DNA of 64,000 bases from JANYJZ01 sp964523395 (GTDB lineage Bacteria; Bacteroidota; Ignavibacteria; UBA10030; SZUA-254). Where the stretch lies: positions 1 through 64,000 of the forward strand of contig CAZFXS010000002.1 of assembly GCA_964523395.1 (NCBI GenBank), in the 5' to 3' direction. Below the pieces are notes generated by a model. The model saw only the letters and a program-made list of their open reading frames with translations, made no database searches and was not told the origin of the DNA. This document shows positions 51,682 through 59,998 of this stretch, in pieces. The first letter of the stretch is position 1, and the number at the start of each line of letters is the position of its first letter. The translations under genes and the position numbers were made by a program.

Positions 51682-53613
51682 ATGAAATATTTCTATTGCC
51701 TGATTATTGTTTTTTTAATGGTCAGTTTTGCACAATCGCAGATTGAATACCTGGTTTCGTTCGATAACGCTGTTCATCACGAAGCAACCATCGACGTAAC
51801 ATACAAAAACATCCCATCAGATATCCTGGAACTTCGGATGAGCCGTTCATCTCCGGGAAGGTACGCGCTCCATGAATTCGCAAAGAATGTGTACAGTGTT
51901 ACCGCAGTTGACGGCAACGGTAAACAGCTTCCAATCGAGCGCCCGAATCCGCATCAGTGGAATGTGAAAAATCATGACGGAACAGTAAAAGTTTCTTACA
52001 CATTATTTGCTGACGTCGCTGATGGCACGTATTCGGGCATAGACCGGTCACACGCGCATCTGCTCATGCCGGCGACATTCATGTGGGCACGGGGAATGGA
52101 TGAGAAAGCGATCCGGATCACCTTTAACATTCCCGACGGAAGCAAATGGAATATTGCCACACAGCTCTTCCCCGCAAAAGAATCGAATGTGTTCACCGCA
52201 CCGAACCTGCAATATTTCATGGACAGTCCGACTGAGCTGAGCCCGTTTACATTGCGCGAGTGGAGCGTTGCATCCGCTGATTCATCGTACAAAATCCGTC
52301 TCGCAGTGCATCACGACGGCAAAGAACAACTCGTCGATATTTTCTCAGATATGGCAAAGGCCATTGTTGAAGAAGAGAAAGCGGTATTCGGTGAATTGCC
52401 GAAGTATGACACGGGCACCTACACGTTCATCGCGGATTATCTTCCCTACATTTCAGGCGACGGCATGGAGCACAGAAATTCCACAACGATCAGCAGTACC
52501 CTTCCCCTCAAAACACATGCGCTCGATCACCTGGGAACGCTTGCCCATGAATTTTTTCATTGCTGGAACATCGAACGCATCAGGCCGAAGTCGCTGGAAC
52601 CGTTTAATTTCGAAGAAGCCAATATGTCCGGCGAGCTTTGGTTCGGCGAAGGCGTGACCAATTATTATGATAACCTCGTCATGCACCGGGCACAAATTAC
52701 CAGCATCGACAGATTTGCGCGAAGTATTTCCGGGACGGTGAATGCCGTTATGAATTCACCCGGACGAAAGTTTTTCTCAGCCGCTGAGATGAGCATACAG
52801 GCTCCTTTTGTCGACGGGGTATCGTTTAGGGATCAGCAAAACAAAGACAACACATTTATTTCCTATTACACCTACGGCGCGGCAATCGGGCTTGCACTGG
52901 ATCTGACACTGCGGGAGAAATTTTCAGGAGTAACTCTTGACAGTTATATGAGAAAAGTGTGGGAAATCCACGGTAAGACCGAACGACCATATACAAACGC
53001 CGATTTACGGAATATCCTCGGCTTTATTACCAACGATCAGAAATTTGCCGACTCATTTTTCAATAACTTTGTTGAAGGGCACGACATTCCGGATTACGAT
53101 AAACTCTTAGCGCAGGCCGGATTCCTGATACGAAAAGCAAATGAGAAAAAGTCCTGGCTCGGTAATGCGTTCATCCGTTACGATGATGGGAAAGCTGTCA
53201 TCTCGGCACCAACACTTATTAATACGCCGTGGTATACATCCGGACTCGACCGTAAGGATCGTATTTTCAAGATTGATGGAACACCACTCACGAGCTCAAA
53301 AGATTTAGACTCGATTATTGCCCGGCATAAACCGGGAGATTCGGTTCCGATTGAGTTTGAACAACGCGGCACAACAAGAACCGCGACAATAACATTTGAA
53401 GAAGATCCGCGGATTGAAGTCGTGGCTTATGAACAAGCACAATTCCCAGTGACAGATACAATACAGCAATTCAGGAACAGCTGGCTTGGCAAACGGGCAA
53501 CCGCTTCATTGCCTTCATTGACAAAGATATGCCCAACCTGTAAACGGCGATATCCGTTTCAGAATGAATTTTGCCAGTTTGATGGAGCTGGGTTGGGGTT
53601 GACAGCGGATTAA
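51682..53613 (+). CDS. M61-family peptidase with PDZ domain and C-terminal zinc ribbon
   Basis: The 643-residue protein has a signal peptide (1-20), an N-terminal beta domain and a thermolysin-like core. The zinc motif HEFFH lies in TLAHEFFHCWNIERIRPKSLEP, with the downstream LWFGEGVTNYYDNL carrying the third Glu ligand. A PDZ domain follows at about 520-590. The last 25 residues form a CPTC...CQFDG zinc-knuckle. M61 enzymes are glycyl aminopeptidases. The zinc-ribbon end is unusual for an exported member. AAAGG lies before the ATG. Confidence 0.93.
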   Translation: MKYFYCLIIVFLMVSFAQSQIEYLVSFDNAVHHEATIDVTYKNIPSDILELRMSRSSPGRYALHEFAKNVYSVTAVDGNGKQLPIERPNPHQWNVKNHDGTVKVSYTLFADVADGTYSGIDRSHAHLLMPATFMWARGMDEKAIRITFNIPDGSKWNIATQLFPAKESNVFTAPNLQYFMDSPTELSPFTLREWSVASADSSYKIRLAVHHDGKEQLVDIFSDMAKAIVEEEKAVFGELPKYDTGTYTFIADYLPYISGDGMEHRNSTTISSTLPLKTHALDHLGTLAHEFFHCWNIERIRPKSLEPFNFEEANMSGELWFGEGVTNYYDNLVMHRAQITSIDRFARSISGTVNAVMNSPGRKFFSAAEMSIQAPFVDGVSFRDQQNKDNTFISYYTYGAAIGLALDLTLREKFSGVTLDSYMRKVWEIHGKTERPYTNADLRNILGFITNDQKFADSFFNNFVEGHDIPDYDKLLAQAGFLIRKANEKKSWLGNAFIRYDDGKAVISAPTLINTPWYTSGLDRKDRIFKIDGTPLTSSKDLDSIIARHKPGDSVPIEFEQRGTTRTATITFEEDPRIEVVAYEQAQFPVTDTIQQFRNSWLGKRATASLPSLTKICPTCKRRYPFQNEFCQFDGAGLGLTAD

Positions 53614-53662
53614 AGGATAAAATGGATAATACTGATTACATAGACTGATAAAAAGCAATGCC

Positions 53663-54172
53663 TTATTTGCCGAGTTGAGATAGAAGAATTTTACCACTAA
53701 TTGCGTCAACTAAAACAAGAAAATCTCCACCTACTCCAAAGGGTTCTGAAATTCCAGCAATTCCCCAATAATATATAGCCCAAATCTTTTTTCCATCCAA
53801 TGTTTTCGAAAACTCTGGTTTAAACGCCAATTTCATATCCATTGGTTGAACTCTTATGCTATCCCAACTAGTAGGATTTTCATTCACATACATATTCCTT
53901 CCCCATGTCCCATATTGCAGCCTTTCAGCTTCTTTCTTTGAAATCTTGATGGCTTGGGTTTGATCTATTTCCAACATTGTTTCAAATTCTTTATCTTTCA
54001 TCGTTGTATCTTCTTTAACCCCAGAACGGTCAATAACAGTCTCTTGATTTTTCACCTGATGCCCGGGAGTTTGAGTCGAAACAGAACATGAGGATAAAAA
54101 AAGGAAGGTAACCATAAGAAGTTTTTTTTTGATGAACAACGTGCGTACATTTTGGACTGAAAAGTCAATCAT
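53663..54172 (-). CDS. Putative lipoprotein at the end of the Kdo/Lpt operon
   Basis: The 169-residue protein has a signal with lipobox: KKKLLMVTFLFLSSC, so C29 would be lipidated. The mature part is short and ends with IWAIYYWGIAGISEPFGVGGDFLVLVDAISGKIL, which resembles a PepSY-like strand-hairpin. Composition is more AT-rich than its neighbours. The ATG at 54172 overlaps the lptB stop by eight bases. I cannot assign a function. Confidence 0.68.
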   Translation of the reverse strand: MIDFSVQNVRTLFIKKKLLMVTFLFLSSCSVSTQTPGHQVKNQETVIDRSGVKEDTTMKDKEFETMLEIDQTQAIKISKKEAERLQYGTWGRNMYVNENPTSWDSIRVQPMDMKLAFKPEFSKTLDGKKIWAIYYWGIAGISEPFGVGGDFLVLVDAISGKILLSQLGK

Positions 54173-54932
54173 ACCGATCCAACTTAAATTTTTCTCCGAG
54201 ATATAATCTGCGCGCCTCGGGATCATTGGCAAGTTCTTCCGCGCTTCCGGCTTTGATAATCTTTCCTTCAAACAATAAATACGATCGGTCGGTAATAGAA
54301 AGCGTTTCGTGAACGTTATGGTCGGTAACCAGCACACCGATACCGCGGTTTTTCAGATCATGAACAATACGCATAATATCTTCCACAGCAATAGGATCAA
54401 TTCCCGCAAAAGGTTCGTCAAGAAGGATAAACTTCGGATTTGTCGCCAGAGCCCTCGCTATTTCCGTTCTTCGTCTTTCTCCGCCGGAAAGCATATACCC
54501 TTTGCTTTTGGCAATGTGGGTAATGCCGAAGTCTTCCATCAGTTGCTGGCAGCGCTGTTCACGTTCGCTCTTTGTCAGCTTCATGAATTCAAGAATGGCG
54601 AGGATGTTATCCTGCACTGTCATTTTCCGGAAAACGGATGCTTCCTGCGAAAGGTACCCGATGCCCATACGCGCGCGGCTGTACATCGGTTCCTTCGTCA
54701 GTTCAGCCTGGTCAAGAAATACTTTGCCAGAGCTCGGCTTGATCATCCCGACAATCATGTAAAACGTCGTGGTCTTCCCTGCACCATTCGGCCCGAGAAG
54801 TCCCACTACTTCACCCTGCTTCACTTCCACACTGACGTTATTCACCACAAGCCGTTTCTTATACGACTTGCAGAGATTATCAGAACGTAACGTCTTCAAC
54901 TCCTGAAAATTATTTATCAAATGCTCTGACAC
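54165..54932 (-). CDS. lptB: LPS export ABC transporter ATPase LptB
   Basis: LptB powers lipopolysaccharide extraction from the inner membrane with LptF/LptG. The 255-residue protein has Walker A GPNGAGKTT, Q-loop YLSQEASVFRKMTV, signature LSGGERRRTEIARAL, Walker B FILLDEPFAGIDP and the H-loop in VLVTDHNVHETLSI. These wordings are LptB-specific. The start is GTG at 54932, just after the OstA stop; the first 15 residues precede the usual ABC start. LptF/G are not in the window. Confidence 0.95.
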   Translation of the reverse strand: MSEHLINNFQELKTLRSDNLCKSYKKRLVVNNVSVEVKQGEVVGLLGPNGAGKTTTFYMIVGMIKPSSGKVFLDQAELTKEPMYSRARMGIGYLSQEASVFRKMTVQDNILAILEFMKLTKSEREQRCQQLMEDFGITHIAKSKGYMLSGGERRRTEIARALATNPKFILLDEPFAGIDPIAVEDIMRIVHDLKNRGIGVLVTDHNVHETLSITDRSYLLFEGKIIKAGSAEELANDPEARRLYLGEKFKLDRYD

Positions 54933-54933
54933 A

Positions 54934-54965
54934 ATTTTTTACTTTTGACTTTTTACTTTTGATTT
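54934..54965 (-). repeat. A-rich AAAAGTAAAAAGTCAAAAG repeat forming the OstA-like 3' end
   Basis: On the minus strand AAATCAAAAGTAAAAAGTC is followed by AAAAGTAAAAAATTG. It encodes the DKSKVKSQK end of the OstA-like protein and reaches the lptB GTG. It matches the block at the end of purE (5960-5996). Confidence 0.6.
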
Positions 54966-56213
54966 GTCTTCTTCTTTCCAGTTAAACCCCTCGAGAGTAT
55001 ACTGTTCTTCCTTCCCTTTCACAAGCTTCTCCGGAAAATATTGTCCCTGAACACCGGAAAGCACTTTAATATTTTCGATTTTGCCTTCATCAAACGTCAT
55101 CACAATCCGGTCACCGGTTGATTTATTCAATCCGTTCGGTTTCTGTTTGTCAAAAAGATAATAGAGACTCGTCGCGGTACGATCTACTTCCATCTGCACG
55201 GGCTTGCTTTCTTCAAAGTGCATCACAATTTCCTGCCCGGTCATCTGATTAAATCGTTTCGCGTATGACGAATCAGCACGCGAAATCGCGACCGCTCTGC
55301 CACGAATATACACTTTTTTCAGCTTTTGACGCTCTAATGTAACAAAAATGGAGTCCCCAGAAACCTGGTTCGCATCATTTGTGCCCGTAGAGTACCATAC
55401 AAACGGCTGACGTCGAAGAATAATGGAATCCTGTTTCGTGAAGAACACCGCATGCCCCGCTTCCGCTGACATCTCGCTCCTGTAGATTCTGACACTGTCC
55501 GTGGCAATAAGCCGCGGAACGGAGTCCTGGTACATCTCCATCGTCTTGCTGAAAATCTGAAGAGTATCCGCTTTCCCGTCTGCGGAGGTATCTATCTGAA
55601 CAACATGCGGGTTACCGGTCATGACACTGTAGCTCTTTGCCTTGTAATTCTCAAAATGATTTCCATACGTTGTCAGGTTATCTTCATCACCCAGAATAGT
55701 CACATGCCCGTCAGCGATCAGATACTGTTGATCACGGAAATACGTTAATTCATCGCATGTCAGCACGGCGCCTGTATCCTGCACGATAACTTTAGTGGTA
55801 AAATACGCTTTCTTCTCATTGATAAAGTACTTGCCGTACCCGGCATGGAGTGTCGTTACTTTCTCTTCGAGCATAACACGGTCGAATGCTTCGGCAGTCC
55901 TCGTATTCGCGTAGTACACGCCGCGTGAACCGACCATCCTCATGCTGTCATCACGAACCTCAACAACGCCCTCCATTTCCACTTTGTTTGATGTACGGTA
56001 TTGTATCGCCCGCTGACAAGTGACGACAATGTTTCCCTGCGAAAACCTGACATTGCCGATAAGCTGTCGGGCCTGCTCACCGTTTATTTCAAGTCCGACC
56101 AGACTGTCGGCATGTTCAATAATTACATCTTTACCGGATTGCTGAGAATACACTACAGGCTGAAAACAACACACCGTCAAAAATATCAGAACCATGCGAA
56201 TCGCGTTACTCAT
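54939..56213 (-). CDS. OstA/LptA-like LPS transport protein
   Basis: The 424-residue protein has a signal peptide (IRMVLIFLTVCCFQPVVYSQ) and repeated OstA-type beta strands that build a beta-jellyroll: GNVRFSQGNIVVTCQRAIQY near 55 and TYGNHFENYKAKSYSVMTGN near 185. It bridges LptC to the outer-membrane LptD in Lpt transport. At over 400 residues it is about twice the length of E. coli LptA, as usual in this phylum group. The last residues, DKSKVKSQK, come from the A-rich repeat. The ATG at 56213 overlaps the lptC stop by eight bases. Confidence 0.88.
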   Translation of the reverse strand: MSNAIRMVLIFLTVCCFQPVVYSQQSGKDVIIEHADSLVGLEINGEQARQLIGNVRFSQGNIVVTCQRAIQYRTSNKVEMEGVVEVRDDSMRMVGSRGVYYANTRTAEAFDRVMLEEKVTTLHAGYGKYFINEKKAYFTTKVIVQDTGAVLTCDELTYFRDQQYLIADGHVTILGDEDNLTTYGNHFENYKAKSYSVMTGNPHVVQIDTSADGKADTLQIFSKTMEMYQDSVPRLIATDSVRIYRSEMSAEAGHAVFFTKQDSIILRRQPFVWYSTGTNDANQVSGDSIFVTLERQKLKKVYIRGRAVAISRADSSYAKRFNQMTGQEIVMHFEESKPVQMEVDRTATSLYYLFDKQKPNGLNKSTGDRIVMTFDEGKIENIKVLSGVQGQYFPEKLVKGKEEQYTLEGFNWKEEDKSKVKSQK

Positions 56214-56763
56214 CCGACTTCGCACGTCCTGTTACTTTGAATATTGTATATCGCTTCAATGCCTGATCTGATTCGAGTCCATGACCCTGTATTTGCTCGG
56301 TAGGAGAAACGATTTCTACAAATGCCTGTGTGTGAACCTTTTGCGTCTTATTAATCCAATGGAGTTCCTCGGTCTTCAGCGTGGTACCGCTGTCGGAAAC
56401 AACAACAACATTATCATGCGCTTCAAAATCTTTTGTAAGATCGTTCACTCTTCCCCGCTTAGCCGTGAGAACAGAAGTATGCCGTTCCTCCCTGTCGAAA
56501 AAATCGACCGTAACATTGGAGTCCAGTAATGTATATTTTTTTTCCGCGAACATGGAAATATGCCCTGCCCGCAGGATGGCGCTTACTTTTCCGGAATCGG
56601 TAAAGGTAATGACCGAGTTCCAGCTCTCTTGAGTCGGAACGTCATTGCCCAGATCTGATGATGAGACAGAAGGTTTGATTTTTTCTTCGCATGAGAAAAA
56701 GAAGAAAGCCAAAACAAAGATAATGATTTGAGATATCGGATGTAGGATACGCGCTGACCGCAT
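56206..56763 (-). CDS. lptC: LPS export protein LptC
   Basis: The 185-residue protein has one N-terminal TM or signal (HPISQIIIFVLAFFFFSC), possibly a lipobox with C24, followed by an LptC beta-jellyroll: KVSAILRAGHISMFAEKKYTLLDSNVTVDFFDREE and the GLESDQALKRYTIFKVTGRAK end. It links LptB2FG to LptA. It is four bases downstream of kdsD and overlaps the OstA-like gene. Confidence 0.9.
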   Translation of the reverse strand: MRSARILHPISQIIIFVLAFFFFSCEEKIKPSVSSSDLGNDVPTQESWNSVITFTDSGKVSAILRAGHISMFAEKKYTLLDSNVTVDFFDREERHTSVLTAKRGRVNDLTKDFEAHDNVVVVSDSGTTLKTEELHWINKTQKVHTQAFVEIVSPTEQIQGHGLESDQALKRYTIFKVTGRAKSDE

Positions 56764-56766
56764 TAT

Positions 56767-57750
56767 TTATTGGTTCTCTCCGCCGAGGCCAGCTTTTACC
56801 AATTCATGAAGATGCAGCATTCCCACAGGCCGCTGTTGCGCATCCACGATAATAAGCTGTGTGATGTTATGCGCTTCCATTTCCTGCAAAGCAACCGCGG
56901 CAAGCGTATCCTGGCGGATGGTTTTGGGATGCTTGTTCATCATCATCTCGGCTGTGGTATGCGTGACATCCGTCGTTTTCTGAAGCAGGCGGCGCAGATC
57001 TCCATCGGTGATGATACCGACTAATGAACCATCATCATCAAGGACGCAGGTAGCACCGAGCCGTTTGGATGTCATTTCCAGGATCGCATCACGCACAGGG
57101 ATATGCTTCTTCACTTTCGGCACTGCATCGCCGCTCACCATTAACTCCTCCACCTTGAGAAGGAGCCGTTTTCCAAGATTTCCCCCGGGATGATACATCG
57201 CGAATTCTTCTGCTGTGAAGTTCCGCATTGATAACAGCGCGATTGCGAGCGCGTCGCCATATGCCATCGTCGCGGTGGTCGAAGAGGTCGGGGCAAGGTC
57301 ATGCGGACAAGCTTCTTCACGCACACTGACATCAAGCACAATATCGGATGATTGCGCAAGTTTCGATGCGGTCGCGCCGACCATCGCAATCACCGGAACA
57401 CCGATACGCCGAAGCATCGGCATTAATCCCAGTAACTCGCCGGTATCACCGCTTTTGGAAATACAGATAACAACATCTTCCTTGCGCACCATGCCCAGAT
57501 CACCGTGAACCGCATCGGAAGGATGAAGAAACAGGGCCGGTGTACCGGTGGAGTTGAGCGTGGCAACAATTTTTCTCGCGATAATGCCCGATTTTCCCAT
57601 CCCCGTAACCACAACGCGCCCCTTACATTCAAACATGGTTTCAACAGCGCGCGCAAACGATACGTCGATCCGCTGTTCCAGCGCGGCAACTGCCTCGGCT
57701 TCGATGCGGATGGTGGCCTTTCCGTTTTCAATACTTTCTCGGTGCGTCAT
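56767..57750 (-). CDS. kdsD: Arabinose-5-phosphate isomerase (KdsD/KpsF)
   Basis: KdsD interconverts ribulose-5-phosphate and arabinose-5-phosphate, the first step of Kdo synthesis. The 327-residue protein has an SIS domain: VVTGMGKSGIIARKIVATL near 46-64, FLHPSDAVHGDLGMV near 76-90, ISKSGDTGELL near 97-107. Two CBS domains follow, ending in QQRPVGMLHLHELVKAGL. Its ATG overlaps the previous gene's stop by four bases. Confidence 0.95.
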   Translation of the reverse strand: MTHRESIENGKATIRIEAEAVAALEQRIDVSFARAVETMFECKGRVVVTGMGKSGIIARKIVATLNSTGTPALFLHPSDAVHGDLGMVRKEDVVICISKSGDTGELLGLMPMLRRIGVPVIAMVGATASKLAQSSDIVLDVSVREEACPHDLAPTSSTTATMAYGDALAIALLSMRNFTAEEFAMYHPGGNLGKRLLLKVEELMVSGDAVPKVKKHIPVRDAILEMTSKRLGATCVLDDDGSLVGIITDGDLRRLLQKTTDVTHTTAEMMMNKHPKTIRQDTLAAVALQEMEAHNITQLIIVDAQQRPVGMLHLHELVKAGLGGENQ

Positions 57751-58505
57751 TTCTGCCTGCTTCCTGAAAATACTTTCTTAATCAGCATGCCGATGCCTTT
57801 ATTCATTCCTTTATCCGCTGTCACTGTTCCTCCGATGTGAATTTTCGTTTTCAATTTGTTGTACGTGAAAAACGCGTATGTGAGATCGGCATCGGAATAT
57901 GACGTCAGCTCGGTAAATAACCGCTTATGGTCAAGCGCAATTTTCGGATCACGGATATTTTTATGAAGCATGAGCTCATTGTAAAAATTCGTAACGGGAA
58001 CCAGCCTGTTGACACGGCTGGCTTCATCATATACCCAAAGCCGTTTATCATTCACACAGACAGCAAGGACAAAGCGCTCGTTTTCGGAAGCATGCATTGA
58101 CACTTCACGGACATTTTTTTGACATTGCGGACAGGCATCGCCGGGATTCCAGTATGAATATGTCCACCGCCGGGACTCCTCAAACTCATCCGGAATCTTT
58201 TCCGACCTGTGGTTAACAATTTCTACCGAGATTTGATTTTCAAATGGTTCACGAAACGTAACAGATATAGTCCCGAAATTCGTTTCGATAGCACCGTATG
58301 CGAAAACAGAAGGAAGCGGCGCGCTGAAATCAGGCTGAGCACCGGCCATTCCAAGAATGATCTCGCCCTCTCCGCGCCTGCCTTCACCTATCACGTGCAT
58401 GGCCGCCACCAAATCGCGGTACACTCTGTACCCCTCACGATCAGGCGGAAGAATCCATGCAAGCCATTCTTTCTCACGGGCAGATAATGATCGGGGATAA
58501 TCCAT
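57747..58505 (-). CDS. Unknown protein encoded inside the Kdo operon
   Basis: The 252-residue protein has no signal peptide and no clear TM. It starts MDYPRSLSAREKEWLAWILP, has a Phe-rich beta region (FGTISVTFREPFENQISVEIV) and a single CxxC pair at C125 and C128 (YWNPGDACPQCQ). A later NDKRLWVYDEASRVNRLVP segment is beta-like. I do not recognise the family. It lies four bases after kdsC and overlaps kdsD by four bases, so it is embedded in LPS synthesis. The ATG at 58505 is chosen; a longer reading would run into kdsC. Confidence 0.82.
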   Translation of the reverse strand: MDYPRSLSAREKEWLAWILPPDREGYRVYRDLVAAMHVIGEGRRGEGEIILGMAGAQPDFSAPLPSVFAYGAIETNFGTISVTFREPFENQISVEIVNHRSEKIPDEFEESRRWTYSYWNPGDACPQCQKNVREVSMHASENERFVLAVCVNDKRLWVYDEASRVNRLVPVTNFYNELMLHKNIRDPKIALDHKRLFTELTSYSDADLTYAFFTYNKLKTKIHIGGTVTADKGMNKGIGMLIKKVFSGSRQK

Positions 58506-58509
58506 TTCA

Positions 58510-59034
58510 CTATTTCCTGAGTGATTGCTTTGCTGCATGGATAAGGTCAAGCAGTTCGCGAACTGAACCGCGGCCCCCCTTATGGCGGGTAATAATATCA
58601 ACTTTTTCGTACACAGACTGCACAGCTGATCTTGGCGCGGCACTGACACCTGAAGCATGAAGCATAGGTAAATCCGGCTCATCATCGCCAATCGCACATA
58701 TTTCCAGCTGTTTGAGTTTATACTTCACTGCAAGTTTGCGCAGAACCTGTTTTTTATCACCAACATTCTGATAGACTTCCTTGATGCCGAGTTCTTTTGC
58801 GCGTTTTGTAACAGCCGAGGATTTCCTGCCCGAAATAATTGCAAGAATCAAACCTGATGTAACTGCGCGGTACATTCCGTATCCATCGTGAGCATCAAAA
58901 TTTTTATACTCTTTTCCCTGTTCATCGTAGATAATCTTCCCATCGGTGAGTACGCCATCCACATCCATCGCGACGAGGCGGATGCGTTTGAGTTTATTGA
59001 GGAGAGCAACGGAAATATGTCGGTCAGATGACAA
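58510..59034 (-). CDS. kdsC: 3-deoxy-D-manno-octulosonate 8-phosphate phosphatase KdsC
   Basis: KdsC releases phosphate from Kdo-8-phosphate. The 174-residue HAD phosphatase has motif I VAMDVDGVLTDG at 22-33, ISGRKSSAV (motif II) near 66 and AIGDDEPDLPML near 118. The short HAD type without cap matches KdsC tetramers. It overlaps kdsA by eleven bases. Confidence 0.96.
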   Translation of the reverse strand: MSSDRHISVALLNKLKRIRLVAMDVDGVLTDGKIIYDEQGKEYKNFDAHDGYGMYRAVTSGLILAIISGRKSSAVTKRAKELGIKEVYQNVGDKKQVLRKLAVKYKLKQLEICAIGDDEPDLPMLHASGVSAAPRSAVQSVYEKVDIITRHKGGRGSVRELLDLIHAAKQSLRK

Positions 59035-59845
59035 ACTGTTCCTTCACAATTGTATCGAGGGCAACAACTTGTTTAATAAGATCATCGAGCAGTTCTAATT
59101 TTAACTGACTGGCGGCATCGCTTTTTGCGCGGCGAGGGTCAGGATGCGTTTCAATGAAAAGTCCGTCGATTCCGACAGCCGCGCCGGCGCGCGCAATCGG
59201 GAAAATATATTCCGGCTGTCCGCCCGTGGTGTTCTTTTCACCGCCCGGTAACTGAACAGAATGTGTCGCGTCAAGTATAACCGGGTATCCGAGTCCGCGC
59301 ATAATCGGCAGCGAGCGCATATCAACGACAAGATTATGGTAACCGAATGTAGCGCCGCGTTCGGTCAGCATCACCTTTTTATTGCCGGTCTTTTCTACCT
59401 TTTGAGCCTGATGTTTCATGTCTGCCGGGGCCATGAACTGCCCTTTTTTGATATTCACGACTTTGCCTGTCTCTCCGGCAGCATAGAGCAATTCTGTTTG
59501 GCGGCAAAGGAACGCCGGGATTTGCAACACATCGGCAACCTCGGCTGCTACTTCTGCTTCCCGCTCTGAATGTATATCCGTCAGTATGGGAACGCGGAAT
59601 TCTTTTTTGACAAGGGAAAGAATGGAAAGCGCTTCATCCATTCCGATACCGGTAAATGATCCGCCGCTGGTACGGTTAGCTTTTTTGTAGGATGCTTTAA
59701 AGATGCAGGAGATGCCGTAATGTTTTGAAACTTTTACAACGCGTTCCGCCGTGCGAAAAATCATGTCACGTCCCTCAACGATACAGGGCCCGGCAATGAG
59801 GACAACGGGGTTTCCGCCTCCAATGGTAAATTTTCCGATATTCAT
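59024..59845 (-). CDS. kdsA: 2-dehydro-3-deoxyphosphooctonate aldolase KdsA
   Basis: KdsA condenses phosphoenolpyruvate and arabinose-5-phosphate to Kdo-8-phosphate. The 273-residue protein shows IAGPCIVEGRDM near 15, FKASYKKANRTSGGSFTGIG near 45-64, DIHSEREAE near 90, TERGATFGYHNLVVDMRSLP near 160-179 and a C-terminal GLFIETHPDPRRAKSDA. The ATG at 59845 (MNIGKFTIGG) matches the family. ATG at 59872 is only about four bases downstream of the predicted transcription start, so the shorter form is preferred. Confidence 0.95.
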   Translation of the reverse strand: MNIGKFTIGGGNPVVLIAGPCIVEGRDMIFRTAERVVKVSKHYGISCIFKASYKKANRTSGGSFTGIGMDEALSILSLVKKEFRVPILTDIHSEREAEVAAEVADVLQIPAFLCRQTELLYAAGETGKVVNIKKGQFMAPADMKHQAQKVEKTGNKKVMLTERGATFGYHNLVVDMRSLPIMRGLGYPVILDATHSVQLPGGEKNTTGGQPEYIFPIARAGAAVGIDGLFIETHPDPRRAKSDAASQLKLELLDDLIKQVVALDTIVKEQFVI

Positions 59846-59881
59846 TGCGTGATTTTTTGATGCTTTCGTCATTTTGATTGA

Positions 59882-59913
59882 TAAAAGTACAAAAAAATGA
59901 CGTGAGGCGCAAA
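59882..59913 (-). promoter_or_regulatory. Promoter for the kdsA-to-lptB operon
   Basis: On the minus strand TTTG (59913-59910), exactly 20 bases, then TACTTTTA (59889-59882), one base off consensus. Transcription would begin near 59876, leaving a short leader to the kdsA ATG at 59845. Confidence 0.55.
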
Positions 59914-59931
59914 GAATATAGTTAAAAACAA

Positions 59932-59963
59932 AAACCCCCGAGCCGTACACGACTCAGGGGTTT
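59932..59963 (-). terminator. Intrinsic terminator downstream of the 860-residue T9SS gene
   Basis: On the minus strand AAACCCCTGAGTCG pairs with CGGCTCGGGGGTTT, followed by TTGTTTTT. It is 36 bases after the gene stop and separates it from the kdsA promoter. Confidence 0.85.
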
Positions 59964-59998
59964 AAAATGACTAATGATTACTTACTAATAACCGATTA

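Noticed and set aside
54173..54337. Longer N-terminus for the lipoprotein at 53663
   Set aside because: It would overlap lptB by over 170 bases and bury the lipoprotein signal; ATG 54172 places the signal at the N-terminus.
58506..58697. Longer N-terminus for the unknown Kdo-operon protein
   Set aside because: It would run antisense-free but out of frame through the kdsC 3' end; ATG 58505 starts just after the kdsC stop.
59846..59950. Longer N-terminus for KdsA
   Set aside because: The extension covers the predicted promoter -33/-7 boxes and does not match the family start.
59932..59963. Hairpin as a riboswitch for kdsA
   Set aside because: It lies upstream of the kdsA promoter and has a T-tract on the side expected for termination of the preceding gene.
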